Positions 1 to 5,548 are shown, counted from the stretch's first letter. The stretch is 6,308 nt of DNA from Oscillospiraceae bacterium (GCA_019413245.1 DXNX01000145.1:1-6308), one strand, 5' to 3'. The notes: generated by a model from the sequence alone, not told the origin. Numbers and translations are program-made.

Positions 1-459
1 GTCCACGATCTTCTGCTTGAAGATGCCGTACTCGTACAGGATGGAGTAGCCGGTACCGGGGATGCAGTCGGTGGCCATGCCGTCCAGGTAGCAGGCAGCC
101 AGGCGGCCCAGACCGCCGTTGCCCAGACCTGCGTCGGGCTCCTGGTTGTAGATGTTGTCGATCTTGATACCGGCCTTGTCCAGCACGGCTTCGGCAACTT
201 CGTTCAGGCCCAGGTTGAACAGGCTGGTGCGCAGGCTGCGGCCCATCAGGAATTCCATGCAGAGGTAGTACACCTGCTTTTTGCCTTCGCCCAGAGTGCG
301 GGCCTGGAACTTCTTCTGCTGGTCAGACATGATCTGACGAACGATAGCGGCCATGCAGCGGTAGATCTGATCTACCGAGGCGACATCGAGGGTGACATTG
401 CATTCGCTCATAAGAGTATCTTTGAGCAGCTTATCAAACTCTTTTTCTGTATATTTCAC
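1..459 (-). CDS. glgP: Glycogen/alpha-glucan phosphorylase, N-terminal part (truncated by window edge)
   Basis: Phosphorolytic release of glucose-1-phosphate from glycogen or maltodextrin in the cytoplasm (family GT35). Only the first 153 residues are in the window; the PLP-binding lysine and the catalytic C-terminal domain lie beyond base 1. Visible family motifs are VYYLCMEFLMGRSL (about residues 66-79), the glycine-rich EPDAGLGNGGLGRLAACYLD (residues 107-126), and GYSILYEYGIFKQKI just before the edge. These match the N-terminal domain of the phosphorylase family almost residue for residue. The start is ambiguous: GTG at 459 (12 nt from the GGAG of the Shine-Dalgarno at 472-475) or the adjacent in-frame TTG at 462 (9 nt, a better spacing). 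I give the GTG; the two differ by one residue. It is divergent from zapA and has its own promoter at 596-624. The family assignment is secure; whether glycogen or maltodextrin is preferred cannot be told from this part. Confidence 0.95.
   Translation of the reverse strand, partial: MKYTEKEFDKLLKDTLMSECNVTLDVASVDQIYRCMAAIVRQIMSDQQKKFQARTLGEGKKQVYYLCMEFLMGRSLRTSLFNLGLNEVAEAVLDKAGIKIDNIYNQEPDAGLGNGGLGRLAACYLDGMATDCIPGTGYSILYEYGIFKQKIVD
359..377. repeat. Perfect 19-bp palindrome inside the glgP coding start
   Basis: CGGTAGATC (359-367) and GATCTACCG (369-377) are exact reverse complements around a single T at 368. It lies in codons of about 28-34 of glgP (SVDQIYR). It may be chance or a protein-binding site downstream of the glgP promoter; no second copy was seen in the window. 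Confidence 0.6.
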
Positions 460-595
460 CAAAACGACTCTCTCCTTTTACAGATTTTTTCGTTTTCGAC
501 GAACCGGCAGCGGCAGCCATAGCGGCCGGACCGCGGGCGGCTACTTGGGGCGGAATCAGAGGTTTGGCACTTGTACAGCAAACCACTTGATTTTC
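460..595 (-). other. Long untranslated leader of the phosphorylase gene
   Basis: Between the predicted transcription start (about 589) and the glgP start lie about 130 nt. The stretch holds the Shine-Dalgarno AAAAGGAGAG (complement of 470-479), preceded by an A-rich segment and a GC-rich middle (about 500-545). The only pairing I found in the middle is weak, such as CCGGC/GCCGG arms around 505-530. No convincing riboswitch, terminator or small gene is visible. Open frames here are short and lack ribosome sites. Confidence 0.4.
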
Positions 596-624
596 ATTAT
601 AGTAAAATTCTCCGCTTTTCGCAA
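596..624 (-). promoter_or_regulatory. Sigma-A type promoter for glgP
   Basis: On the minus strand TTGCGA (complement of 619-624) is followed after exactly 17 bp by TATAAT (complement of 596-601). The -10 matches consensus fully and the -35 matches 4 of 6. Transcription should start near 589 and run leftward into glgP. The surrounding DNA is AT-rich compared with the coding parts. Confidence 0.75.
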
Positions 625-672
625 GGGTTTTTGCCCCCATCGCGTGAATTTTGCATTTTTACACAAAAGGGC

Positions 673-701
673 TTTTTCTCGGCCTTGTTTTATACTATAA
701 T
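673..701 (+). promoter_or_regulatory. Probable promoter for zapA and the U32 gene
   Basis: A perfect -10 box TATAAT lies at 696-701. The hexamer 17 bp upstream (673-678, TTTTTC) is a poor -35, so the promoter may depend on an activator or on another sigma contact. A second pairing, TTGTTT (685-690) with TATACC (706-711) at 15 bp, is less likely. Expected transcription start is near 708, giving a leader of about 67 nt to zapA. The -10 lies within a perfect inverted repeat (691-709). Confidence 0.55.
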
Positions 702-709
702 ATAGTATA
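691..709. repeat. Perfect 19-bp palindrome over the zapA -10 box
   Basis: TATACTATA (691-699) and TATAGTATA (701-709) are exact reverse complements around a single central A at 700. It covers the whole -10 element. With a one-base centre it is not a natural RNA hairpin, so a dimeric DNA-binding protein site is the more obvious reading. It could equally be a by-product of the AT-rich -10 region. Confidence 0.7.
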
Positions 710-760
710 CCTGTGAACAATAGCGTAGAGTCTGATTTTCCAGAAAGATTTTTATGCAGC

Positions 761-767
761 AAAGGAG
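761..767 (+). promoter_or_regulatory. Shine-Dalgarno that fixes the zapA start
   Basis: AAAGGAG, 7 nt before ATG 775. It lies inside the potential extension from ATG 754, which argues against that earlier start. Confidence 0.8.
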
Positions 768-774
768 TTTCAGT

Positions 775-1143
775 ATGCCTACTTCCAAAGTACGTTTGAA
801 TATCTGCGGGTCCAGCTATGTCATCGCCACCACCGAGAGCGAGGACTATATGCAGAACCTGGCTGACCGCCTGAATCTGGACATGAACGAGCTGATGTCC
901 TCTTCCAACACTGTGTCCATCACCACCGCCGCCGTGATGACCGCTCTGAGCTACCGCGATGAGCTGGAAAAGGCCAGCGGCAGTGCCGACAACATGCGCC
1001 GCCAGATCAAGAATTATCTGGAGGATGCCGCTTCCGCCAAGATGGCCGCCGAAGAACTGCGCCGGGAGAACGACGCGCTGCGCAAGCAGGTGGATGACCT
1101 GCGCCGCCGCCTGAACCTGCGCGACACGGCTCTGAACGGATGA
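775..1143 (+). CDS. zapA: Cell division protein ZapA
   Basis: ZapA binds and cross-links FtsZ protofilaments at the mid-cell Z-ring. The 122-residue product starts MPTSKVRLNICGSSYVIATT, the beta-hairpin head of the ZapA family. It continues with SEDYMQNLADRLNLDMNEL and an alanine-rich helix TTAAVMTALSYRDEL (about residues 50-64), the usual ZapA head domain. Residues from about 70 to 118 form a charged coiled coil (AAEELRRENDALRKQVDDLRRRL), the dimer/tetramer stalk. The start at 775 is chosen because AAAGGAG (761-767) sits 7 nt upstream; the in-frame ATG at 754 lies upstream of this ribosome site and would add seven residues without family similarity. Its stop overlaps the start of the U32 gene, so the two are probably translated together. 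The length is slightly above the usual 85-110 residues because of the long stalk. Confidence 0.9.
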   Translation: MPTSKVRLNICGSSYVIATTESEDYMQNLADRLNLDMNELMSSSNTVSITTAAVMTALSYRDELEKASGSADNMRRQIKNYLEDAASAKMAAEELRRENDALRKQVDDLRRRLNLRDTALNG

Positions 1144-3218
1144 GCATGCCCATCAAAACGCCGCGGCCGGAGATTCTGGCCCCGGCCGGAAATGCACAGA
1201 TGCTTAGCGCCGCTGTGTTCAGCGGCGCTGATGCTGTTTATCTGGGGCTGACGGGATATAACGCACGGCGCAGTGCCGGCAACTTTACGCCGGACGAACT
1301 TTGCGACGCCGTGCGCTTTTGTCATGCCCGCGGGGTACGGGTCCATGTGACCCTGAACACCCTGGTATTCGGCAACGAGCTGGCCGGCCTGGCCGACGCC
1401 GTGCGCGCCGTGGCCGAAGCCGGTGCCGACGCGGTGATCGCGGACGATCTGGCCGTGGCTGCCCTTGTCAAGAGCATTGCCCCCGGCCTGCACCTGCATG
1501 CCTCCACCCAGATGAGCATCCACACCCCCGAGGGGGCCCGCCAGATGGCCGAGATGGGCTACGACCGGGTGATTCTGGCCCGGGAACTGTCCCTGGAGGA
1601 GATCCGGGCCGTGGTCAAGGCCAGCCCCATTGAGGTGGAGGTATTTATCCACGGTGCCATGTGCATGGCGGTGAGCGGCCAGTGCATGATGAGTGCCTTC
1701 CTGGGCGGGCGCAGCGGCAACCGCGGCGCCTGCGCGGGTCCCTGCCGTCTGCCGTTCGACGCCACTCCCGGCCTGCGTCCCGGCCAGCCCGGCACCGCCT
1801 GCCATCTGAGCCTGAAAGACATGGACCTGGTGCCCCACATGGCTGCCCTGATGGACGCCGGTGTGGCCAGCGTCAAGATCGAAGGCCGGCTGCGCACCCC
1901 TGAGTATGCCGCCGCTGCCGTGACCGCCTGCCGGGCCGCCCGGGAGGGCAAGTCCTACGATGAAGCCCTGCTGCGGGACATTTTCTCCCGCTCCGGCTTT
2001 ACCGACGGGTATCTGACCAATCACAACGATAAAAACATGTTCGGTGTGCGCACCCAGGCGGACGCCGATGCCACCCGTGCGGCAGCCCCCAAAGCCCGGG
2101 AACTGTTCCGGCGGGAGCTGTCCCGCATTCCGGTCCAATTCGGGGTGGAAGTACTGCCCGACGGCATTGCCCTGACTGTCACCGACCCGGAAGGCCGCAC
2201 GGCACGGGCCGTGAGCCGCACCGCACCGCAGCCCGCCCAGAAAGACCAGAGTGAAGCCATCGCCCGGGCCCTTTCCAAGACCGGCGGCACTCCGTTCTGC
2301 GTGGGTGACATCCGCCTGCCCGAAGAGGCACACACCGCCTTTTTGCCTGGCAGCGAATGGAACGAGCTGCGCCGGGATGTGCTGGAGCGCCTGCTGGAAT
2401 TCCGCAGTGCCCCGGCCCCCAAAGAAGTGCGTCCCTGTTCCCTGCCCGACTGGACGCTCCGCCGTTCCGGAGTGCCCAAGTTAGCCGCCCGTTTTGAGCG
2501 TGCGGACCAGATTCCGGCTGACCTGACGGACAAGCTGGCCTTTCTGGTATTGCCGGTTGCGCAGGCCGCACAGCTGCCCGAAACGCTGCGTTCCCGCACC
2601 CTGCTGGAACTGCCCCGGGTATGCTTCGGGGCAGCAGAAGAGGCAGTAAAAGCCGCCCTGGCTGCCTGTGAAGGGCAGAACTTCAAGGGCGTGGTACTGA
2701 ACAATCCGGCCCATCTGCGGTATGCCACTTCCCTGCCCCGGTACGGCGGTATGGGTCTGAACGTGACCAACCCCATGGCGGCCGACCGCTGGCGGGGTCT
2801 GGGTCTGCAGGGGATGCTGGTGCATCCCGAAACGCCCCTGTCCGCCATGCGCCTGATCGACCCCGGTGTGCCCACCGCCGCTTTGTGCTACGGGCATATC
2901 CCGCTGATGCTGACCCGGGCCTGCCCGCTGAAAAACGTGCGGGACTGCAAGGGCTGTTCCCACAGCGGCAGTCTGCGGGACCGCAAGGGCCGGGACTTCG
3001 CCGTCCGGTGTTCCGCCCCCGGCATGGCGGGCATCCGCACCGTTTACAATCCGGTCCCGCTGTACATGGGCGACCGGATGGGTGAACTGCCCACCGATAC
3101 GGCAGTAGCCGCCTTCACCCTGGAAGCCCCCGACCGGGTACACCAGATTTTGGAGATGCTGCTGGCCGGCCGCGGATTTGACAGTGAGTTCACCCGCGGA
3201 TTATACTATACAGGTTGA
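1140..3218 (+). CDS. U32 family protein, RlhA-like (probable 23S rRNA cytidine hydroxylase)
   Basis: The 692-residue product belongs to peptidase family U32. Members were first called collagenases, but several (RlhA, TrhP, UbiU/UbiV) are now known as hydroxylation factors, some with a 4Fe-4S cluster. The N-terminal TIM-barrel-like domain begins PEILAPAGNAQMLSAAVFSGADAVYLG. The U32 signature is EVFIHGAMCMAVSGQCMMS at residues 167-185, followed by NRGACAGPCR. Cys175, Cys182, Cys198 and Cys202 are candidate cluster ligands. Residues of about 325-435 resemble the DUF3656 domain of RlhA-type proteins (KTGGTPF, then NELRRDVLERL). The C-terminal part has a second cysteine group, Cys595, Cys603, Cys606 and Cys624, around SLRDRKGRDF. 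Length and domain order fit the long RlhA/YdcP type rather than the shorter TrhP/YegQ. The start overlaps the zapA stop as ATGA and has no clear ribosome site, suggesting translational coupling; ATG 1146 is an alternative. The family is certain; the rRNA substrate is inferred. Confidence 0.9.
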   Translation: MSMPIKTPRPEILAPAGNAQMLSAAVFSGADAVYLGLTGYNARRSAGNFTPDELCDAVRFCHARGVRVHVTLNTLVFGNELAGLADAVRAVAEAGADAVIADDLAVAALVKSIAPGLHLHASTQMSIHTPEGARQMAEMGYDRVILARELSLEEIRAVVKASPIEVEVFIHGAMCMAVSGQCMMSAFLGGRSGNRGACAGPCRLPFDATPGLRPGQPGTACHLSLKDMDLVPHMAALMDAGVASVKIEGRLRTPEYAAAAVTACRAAREGKSYDEALLRDIFSRSGFTDGYLTNHNDKNMFGVRTQADADATRAAAPKARELFRRELSRIPVQFGVEVLPDGIALTVTDPEGRTARAVSRTAPQPAQKDQSEAIARALSKTGGTPFCVGDIRLPEEAHTAFLPGSEWNELRRDVLERLLEFRSAPAPKEVRPCSLPDWTLRRSGVPKLAARFERADQIPADLTDKLAFLVLPVAQAAQLPETLRSRTLLELPRVCFGAAEEAVKAALAACEGQNFKGVVLNNPAHLRYATSLPRYGGMGLNVTNPMAADRWRGLGLQGMLVHPETPLSAMRLIDPGVPTAALCYGHIPLMLTRACPLKNVRDCKGCSHSGSLRDRKGRDFAVRCSAPGMAGIRTVYNPVPLYMGDRMGELPTDTAVAAFTLEAPDRVHQILEMLLAGRGFDSEFTRGLYYTG
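1206..1229 (+). repeat. Perfect 10-bp stem-loop inside the U32 coding start
   Basis: AGCGCCGCTG (1206-1215) and CAGCGGCGCT (1220-1229) are exact reverse complements with a TGTT loop. No T-run follows, so it is not a terminator. It lies 66 nt into the gene, in codons for the conserved SAAVFSGADA segment. Confidence 0.7.
3178..3207 (+). promoter_or_regulatory. Near-consensus promoter for dut within the end of the U32 gene
   Basis: A full-consensus -35 TTGACA (3178-3183) is followed by TATACT (3202-3207) after 18 bp, or by TTATAC after 17 bp. It overlaps the last codons of the U32 gene. Expected start is near 3214, about 28 nt before the dut ATG and just ahead of its ribosome site. It would let dut and the genes downstream be expressed independently of zapA and the U32 gene. 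Confidence 0.7.
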
Positions 3219-3229
3219 ACCTTTACCGC

Positions 3230-3236
3230 AAAGGAG
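3230..3236 (+). promoter_or_regulatory. Shine-Dalgarno that fixes the dut start
   Basis: AAAGGAG, 5 nt before ATG 3242. An in-frame TTG at 3215 lies upstream of it and overlaps the U32 stop, but has no ribosome site of its own, so 3242 is preferred. Confidence 0.8.
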
Positions 3237-3241
3237 AAAAT

Positions 3242-3691
3242 ATGGAACGCAAGACCGTCAAATTCAAGCGGCTGAATTCCGCCGCCAAGGCTCCCGCCTA
3301 CGCCACCGCCGGTGCAGCGGCCGCCGATCTGTGCGCCCTGCTGGATGCCCCCCTGACCGTGGAGCCCATGCAGCGGGTGCTGGTGCCCACCGGGCTGGCC
3401 ATTGAGCTGCCCGACCCCGAGTGTGTGGCACTGGTCTATGCCCGCAGCGGGCTTTCCATCAAGCACGGCCTGTGCATGGCCAACGGCGTCGGTGTGGTGG
3501 ACAGCGACTACCGCGGCGAACTGAAAGTACCCATGGTGAACCTGGGCAGCGAAGCCTACACCATCGCCCCCGGTGAGCGGGTGGCCCAGCTGTGTATTGC
3601 TCCCGTCTGGCAGGCGGATTTTGTAGCCGCCGACACCCTGGGGGATACCGCCCGGGGCGAGGGCGGGTTCGGTTCCACCGGACGCGGCTGA
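3242..3691 (+). CDS. dut: Deoxyuridine 5'-triphosphate nucleotidohydrolase (trimeric dUTPase)
   Basis: Hydrolyses dUTP to dUMP and pyrophosphate, keeping uracil out of DNA and supplying dUMP for thymidylate synthesis. The 149-residue protein has all five motifs of the homotrimeric all-beta family: motif 1 AYATAGAAAADL (residues 19-30), motif 2 ARSGLSIKHG (67-76), motif 3 NGVGVVDSDYRGELKV (81-96), motif 4 GERVAQL (111-117) and motif 5 RGEGGFGSTG (138-147). Asp87 and Tyr90 in motif 3 match the catalytic aspartate and the uracil-stacking tyrosine of the family. Motif 2 has ARSGL where PRSGL is usual. Motif 5 is intact, so the P-loop-like arm that closes over the neighbouring active site should be present. 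The length is normal. It follows the U32 gene by 23 nt and probably uses the promoter at 3178-3207. Confidence 0.96.
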   Translation: MERKTVKFKRLNSAAKAPAYATAGAAAADLCALLDAPLTVEPMQRVLVPTGLAIELPDPECVALVYARSGLSIKHGLCMANGVGVVDSDYRGELKVPMVNLGSEAYTIAPGERVAQLCIAPVWQADFVAADTLGDTARGEGGFGSTGRG

Positions 3692-3707
3692 GAAGCGCCG
3701 TCTTTTT
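3681..3707 (+). terminator. Possible weak terminator after dut
   Basis: GACG (3681-3684) can pair with CGTC (3699-3702), with a short inner GC/GC pairing, around the dut stop codon; TTTTT follows at 3703-3707. The stem is interrupted by mismatches, so termination would be partial at best. Confidence 0.25.
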
Positions 3708-3751
3708 CTCCGCCGACCTATATTTCGTCAGGATTTTATATTGCAGCGCTA

Positions 3752-3757
3752 TATAAT
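3752..3757 (+). promoter_or_regulatory. Possible -10 box upstream of maf
   Basis: TATAAT at 3752-3757 lies in the 88-nt dut-maf gap. No good -35 is present at 16-18 bp (CAGGAT at 3729-3734). A start near 3764 would leave a leader of only about 16 nt. It sits in an imperfect palindrome, GCTAT/ATAGC (3748-3760). The call rests on the -10 and the AT-rich context alone. Confidence 0.35.
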
Positions 3758-3779
3758 AGCCAACGAAAGGAAACATCCC

Positions 3780-4340
3780 ATGTATTTGATCCTTGCATCC
3801 GGCAGTCCGCGGCGCCGTGAACTGCTTGCCCTGATCACCAAAAATTTTACCGTCTGCGCCAGCGATGTGGACGAAAGCAAGATCGCAGCCGACTGCCCGG
3901 CCCATCTGGCCCAGGCTCTGGCTGTGGCCAAAGCCCGCGCCGTGGCCGTTCAGCACCCGGACGATGTGGTCCTGGGCTGCGACACGGTGGTGGAATGTGA
4001 CGGGGAGGTTTTCGGCAAGCCCCGTGACGAGGCAGACGCCGCACGCATGCTGCGGGCACTGTCCGGCCGTCCCCACATGGTCCATACCGGGGTCTGTGTA
4101 TGCGGCGGCGGTAAGGCCGCCTATTGCGTGGAAACTTCCCATGTACATTTTGCCCCTATCGCGGAGGACGATCTGCTGCGCTATGTGCGCACGCCGGAGC
4201 CCTATGACAAGGCCGGTGCGTATGCGATTCAGGGCCACGCCGCGCTGTGGTGCAGCGGCATTGAGGGATGTTATTACAACATTATGGGTCTGCCCGTCCA
4301 CCGAACGGCACAGCTGCTGAGCCAGTTCATGGCACTGTGA
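3780..4340 (+). CDS. maf: Maf/YhdE-type nucleoside triphosphate pyrophosphatase
   Basis: Maf proteins hydrolyse nucleoside triphosphates to monophosphates and pyrophosphate. The YhdE branch acts on dTTP, UTP and modified pyrimidine nucleotides, and Maf overexpression is linked to septation arrest in Bacillus. The 186-residue protein shows the family motifs in order: LASGSPRRRELL (residues 5-16), GCDTVV (66-71, Asp68 as the likely catalytic base), GKPRDEADAARML (79-91), then HTGVCV, and EPYDKAGAYAIQG (140-152, with Lys144 and Gln151) followed by GLPV. KAGAYAIQG points to the YhdE type rather than the m7GTP-specific YceF type. ATG 3780 is chosen with AAAGGAAA (3766-3773) just upstream; an in-frame TTG at 3741 would add 13 residues before the universal LASxSPRR segment and has no ribosome site. 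It lies 40 nt before mreB, as in the maf-radC-mreB clusters of many Firmicutes, but without radC. Confidence 0.95.
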   Translation: MYLILASGSPRRRELLALITKNFTVCASDVDESKIAADCPAHLAQALAVAKARAVAVQHPDDVVLGCDTVVECDGEVFGKPRDEADAARMLRALSGRPHMVHTGVCVCGGGKAAYCVETSHVHFAPIAEDDLLRYVRTPEPYDKAGAYAIQGHAALWCSGIEGCYYNIMGLPVHRTAQLLSQFMAL

Positions 4341-4346
4341 CCGTTT

Positions 4347-4370
4347 TTTGTGCCGGGGACCCGGCACAAA
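4347..4370 (+). repeat. Perfect hairpin running into the mreB ribosome binding site
   Basis: TTTGTGCCGGG (4347-4357) and CCCGGCACAAA (4360-4370) are exact reverse complements; with a realistic four-base loop the stem is 10 bp. The 3' arm ends with the AAA of the AAAGGAG site (4368-4374) of mreB. On neither strand is it followed by a T-run, so it is not an intrinsic terminator. It begins 7 nt after the maf stop. Confidence 0.85.
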
Positions 4371-4380
4371 GGAGAGTACG

Positions 4381-5454
4381 ATGGCTAATTTTCTGACCCG
4401 ATTTTTTCACAGCATCAGTGAGGGATTGCACAACATGTTTACCAAAGATATCGGCATTGACCTGGGCACCGCCAACACCCTGGTGTACATGAAGGGCCGC
4501 GGCATCATCATGCGCGAGCCCAGCGTGGTGGCGGTGGATACCCGCACCGATGAACTGCGGGTGCGCAGCGTCGGCCACGAGGCCAAAGCCGTCATCGGCC
4601 GCGCTCCCGGCTCCATTGTAGCAGTGCGTCCGCTGAAGGACGGTGTCATTGCGGATTTTGACATCACCGCCGCCATGCTGCAGAGCTTTATCCGGCAGGC
4701 CTGCGGCAAAAGCCTGTTTGCCAAGCCCCGGGTGGTCATCTGCGTGCCGTCCGGTGTGACCGAGGTGGAACGCCGTGCGGTGCGGCAGGCCGCCGTGCGT
4801 GCCGGAGCCCGCCAGGTCATGGTGATGGAAGAGCCCATGGCCGCCGCCATCGGTGCCGGGCTGCCCACCACCGACCCCGTGGGCAGCATGATCGTGGACA
4901 TCGGCGGCGGCACCGCCGAAGTGGCAGTCATCAGCCTGTCCGGCATTGTGGCCAGCCGCAGCGTGCGCTGTGCCGGCGACGCCCTGGACCAGAGCATCAT
5001 CGCCTTTATCAAGCGCAAATACAACCTGCTGGTGGGCGAACGCACCGCCGAGCAGATCAAGCTGGAGATCGGTTCTGCCTGTCCCCAGGACCCCGAAACC
5101 TCCATGGAGATCAAGGGCCGCAACCTGGTGGACGGCCTGCCCAAGGATATCCTGATCCGCTCCGAGGAAGTGCGCGAGGCCATGAACGAGTGTCTGCTGC
5201 GCATTGTGGACGCCATCAAGGATACCCTGGAATGCACGCCGCCCGAGCTTTCCAGCGACATCATCGACCGGGGCATCATGCTTTCCGGCGGCGGCGCCCT
5301 GCTCCACGGGCTGGATACCTTGATTCAGAATGAAACCGGCATCGAGGTCCACATTGCCGAAGCCCCCCTGGATTGCGTGGCTCTGGGCGCCGGTGCTGTA
5401 CTGGATCACCCTGAACTGGCCGGTCAGCGCCGGGAGGAACCCAGCTATCTGTGA
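4381..5454 (+). CDS. mreB: Rod-shape determining protein MreB (actin homologue)
   Basis: MreB forms ATP-dependent membrane-bound filaments that organise the peptidoglycan elongation complex. The 357-residue product has phosphate-1 motif DIGIDLGTANTLVY (residues 23-36), REPSVVAVD, PSGVTEVERRAV, MEEPMAAAIGAGL (Glu150/Glu151 near the catalytic site), phosphate-2 motif IVDIGGGTAEVAVIS (171-185) and adenosine motif GIMLSGGGALLHGL (298-311). It is 10-20 residues longer than usual. The extra part is N-terminal: MANFLTRFFHSISEGLHNMF is strongly amphipathic and probably binds membrane. The start at 4381 has AAAGGAG (4368-4374) 6 nt upstream; ATG 4435 is a possible second start with a weaker site and would give the common MreB length. 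It could be an Mbl or MreBH paralogue; sequence alone does not separate these. mreC and mreD do not follow: a terminator comes 47 nt after the stop. Confidence 0.95.
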   Translation: MANFLTRFFHSISEGLHNMFTKDIGIDLGTANTLVYMKGRGIIMREPSVVAVDTRTDELRVRSVGHEAKAVIGRAPGSIVAVRPLKDGVIADFDITAAMLQSFIRQACGKSLFAKPRVVICVPSGVTEVERRAVRQAAVRAGARQVMVMEEPMAAAIGAGLPTTDPVGSMIVDIGGGTAEVAVISLSGIVASRSVRCAGDALDQSIIAFIKRKYNLLVGERTAEQIKLEIGSACPQDPETSMEIKGRNLVDGLPKDILIRSEEVREAMNECLLRIVDAIKDTLECTPPELSSDIIDRGIMLSGGGALLHGLDTLIQNETGIEVHIAEAPLDCVALGAGAVLDHPELAGQRREEPSYL

Positions 5455-5501
5455 TGGCTCTCCCTATCCCTGCTGCCGGATCTGCCGAACCCTGAACATA
5501 G

Positions 5502-5534
5502 AAAAAGGACTTCCCATAGAAGGAAGTCCTTTTT
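5502..5534. terminator. Bidirectional intrinsic terminator between mreB and the Hsp70 gene
   Basis: AAAAAGGACTTCC (5502-5514) pairs exactly with GGAAGTCCTTTTT (5522-5534) around a 7-nt loop. The T-run on the plus strand ends mreB transcription, and the A-run (T-run on the minus strand) ends the convergent gene whose stop is at 5549. The region 5455-5501 holds nothing else I recognise. Confidence 0.93.
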
Positions 5535-5548
5535 TGTCATCCTGTATT

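Noticed and set aside
392..700. 102-codon open frame on the plus strand across the glgP-zapA gap
   Set aside because: It overlaps the glgP start, its leader and both promoters, has no ribosome site, and its Ser/Phe/Arg-rich product resembles no family known to me.
754..774. Earlier zapA start at ATG 754
   Set aside because: The clear ribosome site AAAGGAG lies downstream of this ATG and points to ATG 775; the extra residues are not part of the ZapA fold.
1014..2333. 439-codon open frame on the minus strand opposite zapA and the U32 gene
   Set aside because: Its product is rich in Gly, His and Ala in a way typical of antisense reading of GC-rich genes, it has no recognised motif, and it is fully covered by well-supported genes on the plus strand.
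4344..4370. Hairpin between maf and mreB as a transcription terminator
   Set aside because: The T-run precedes the stem on the plus strand instead of following it, and the minus strand has A after the stem; it cannot act as a standard intrinsic terminator.
4327..5409. 360-codon open frame on the minus strand opposite mreB
   Set aside because: It mirrors the mreB coding frame, with low-complexity Gly/His/Asp composition; mreB is unambiguous on the other strand.
3241..5454. dut-maf-mreB as part of a phage or mobile island (dut is common in phages)
   Set aside because: Base composition is uniform with the flanking genes, and no integrase, repeat or phage gene is present; the neighbours are housekeeping genes.
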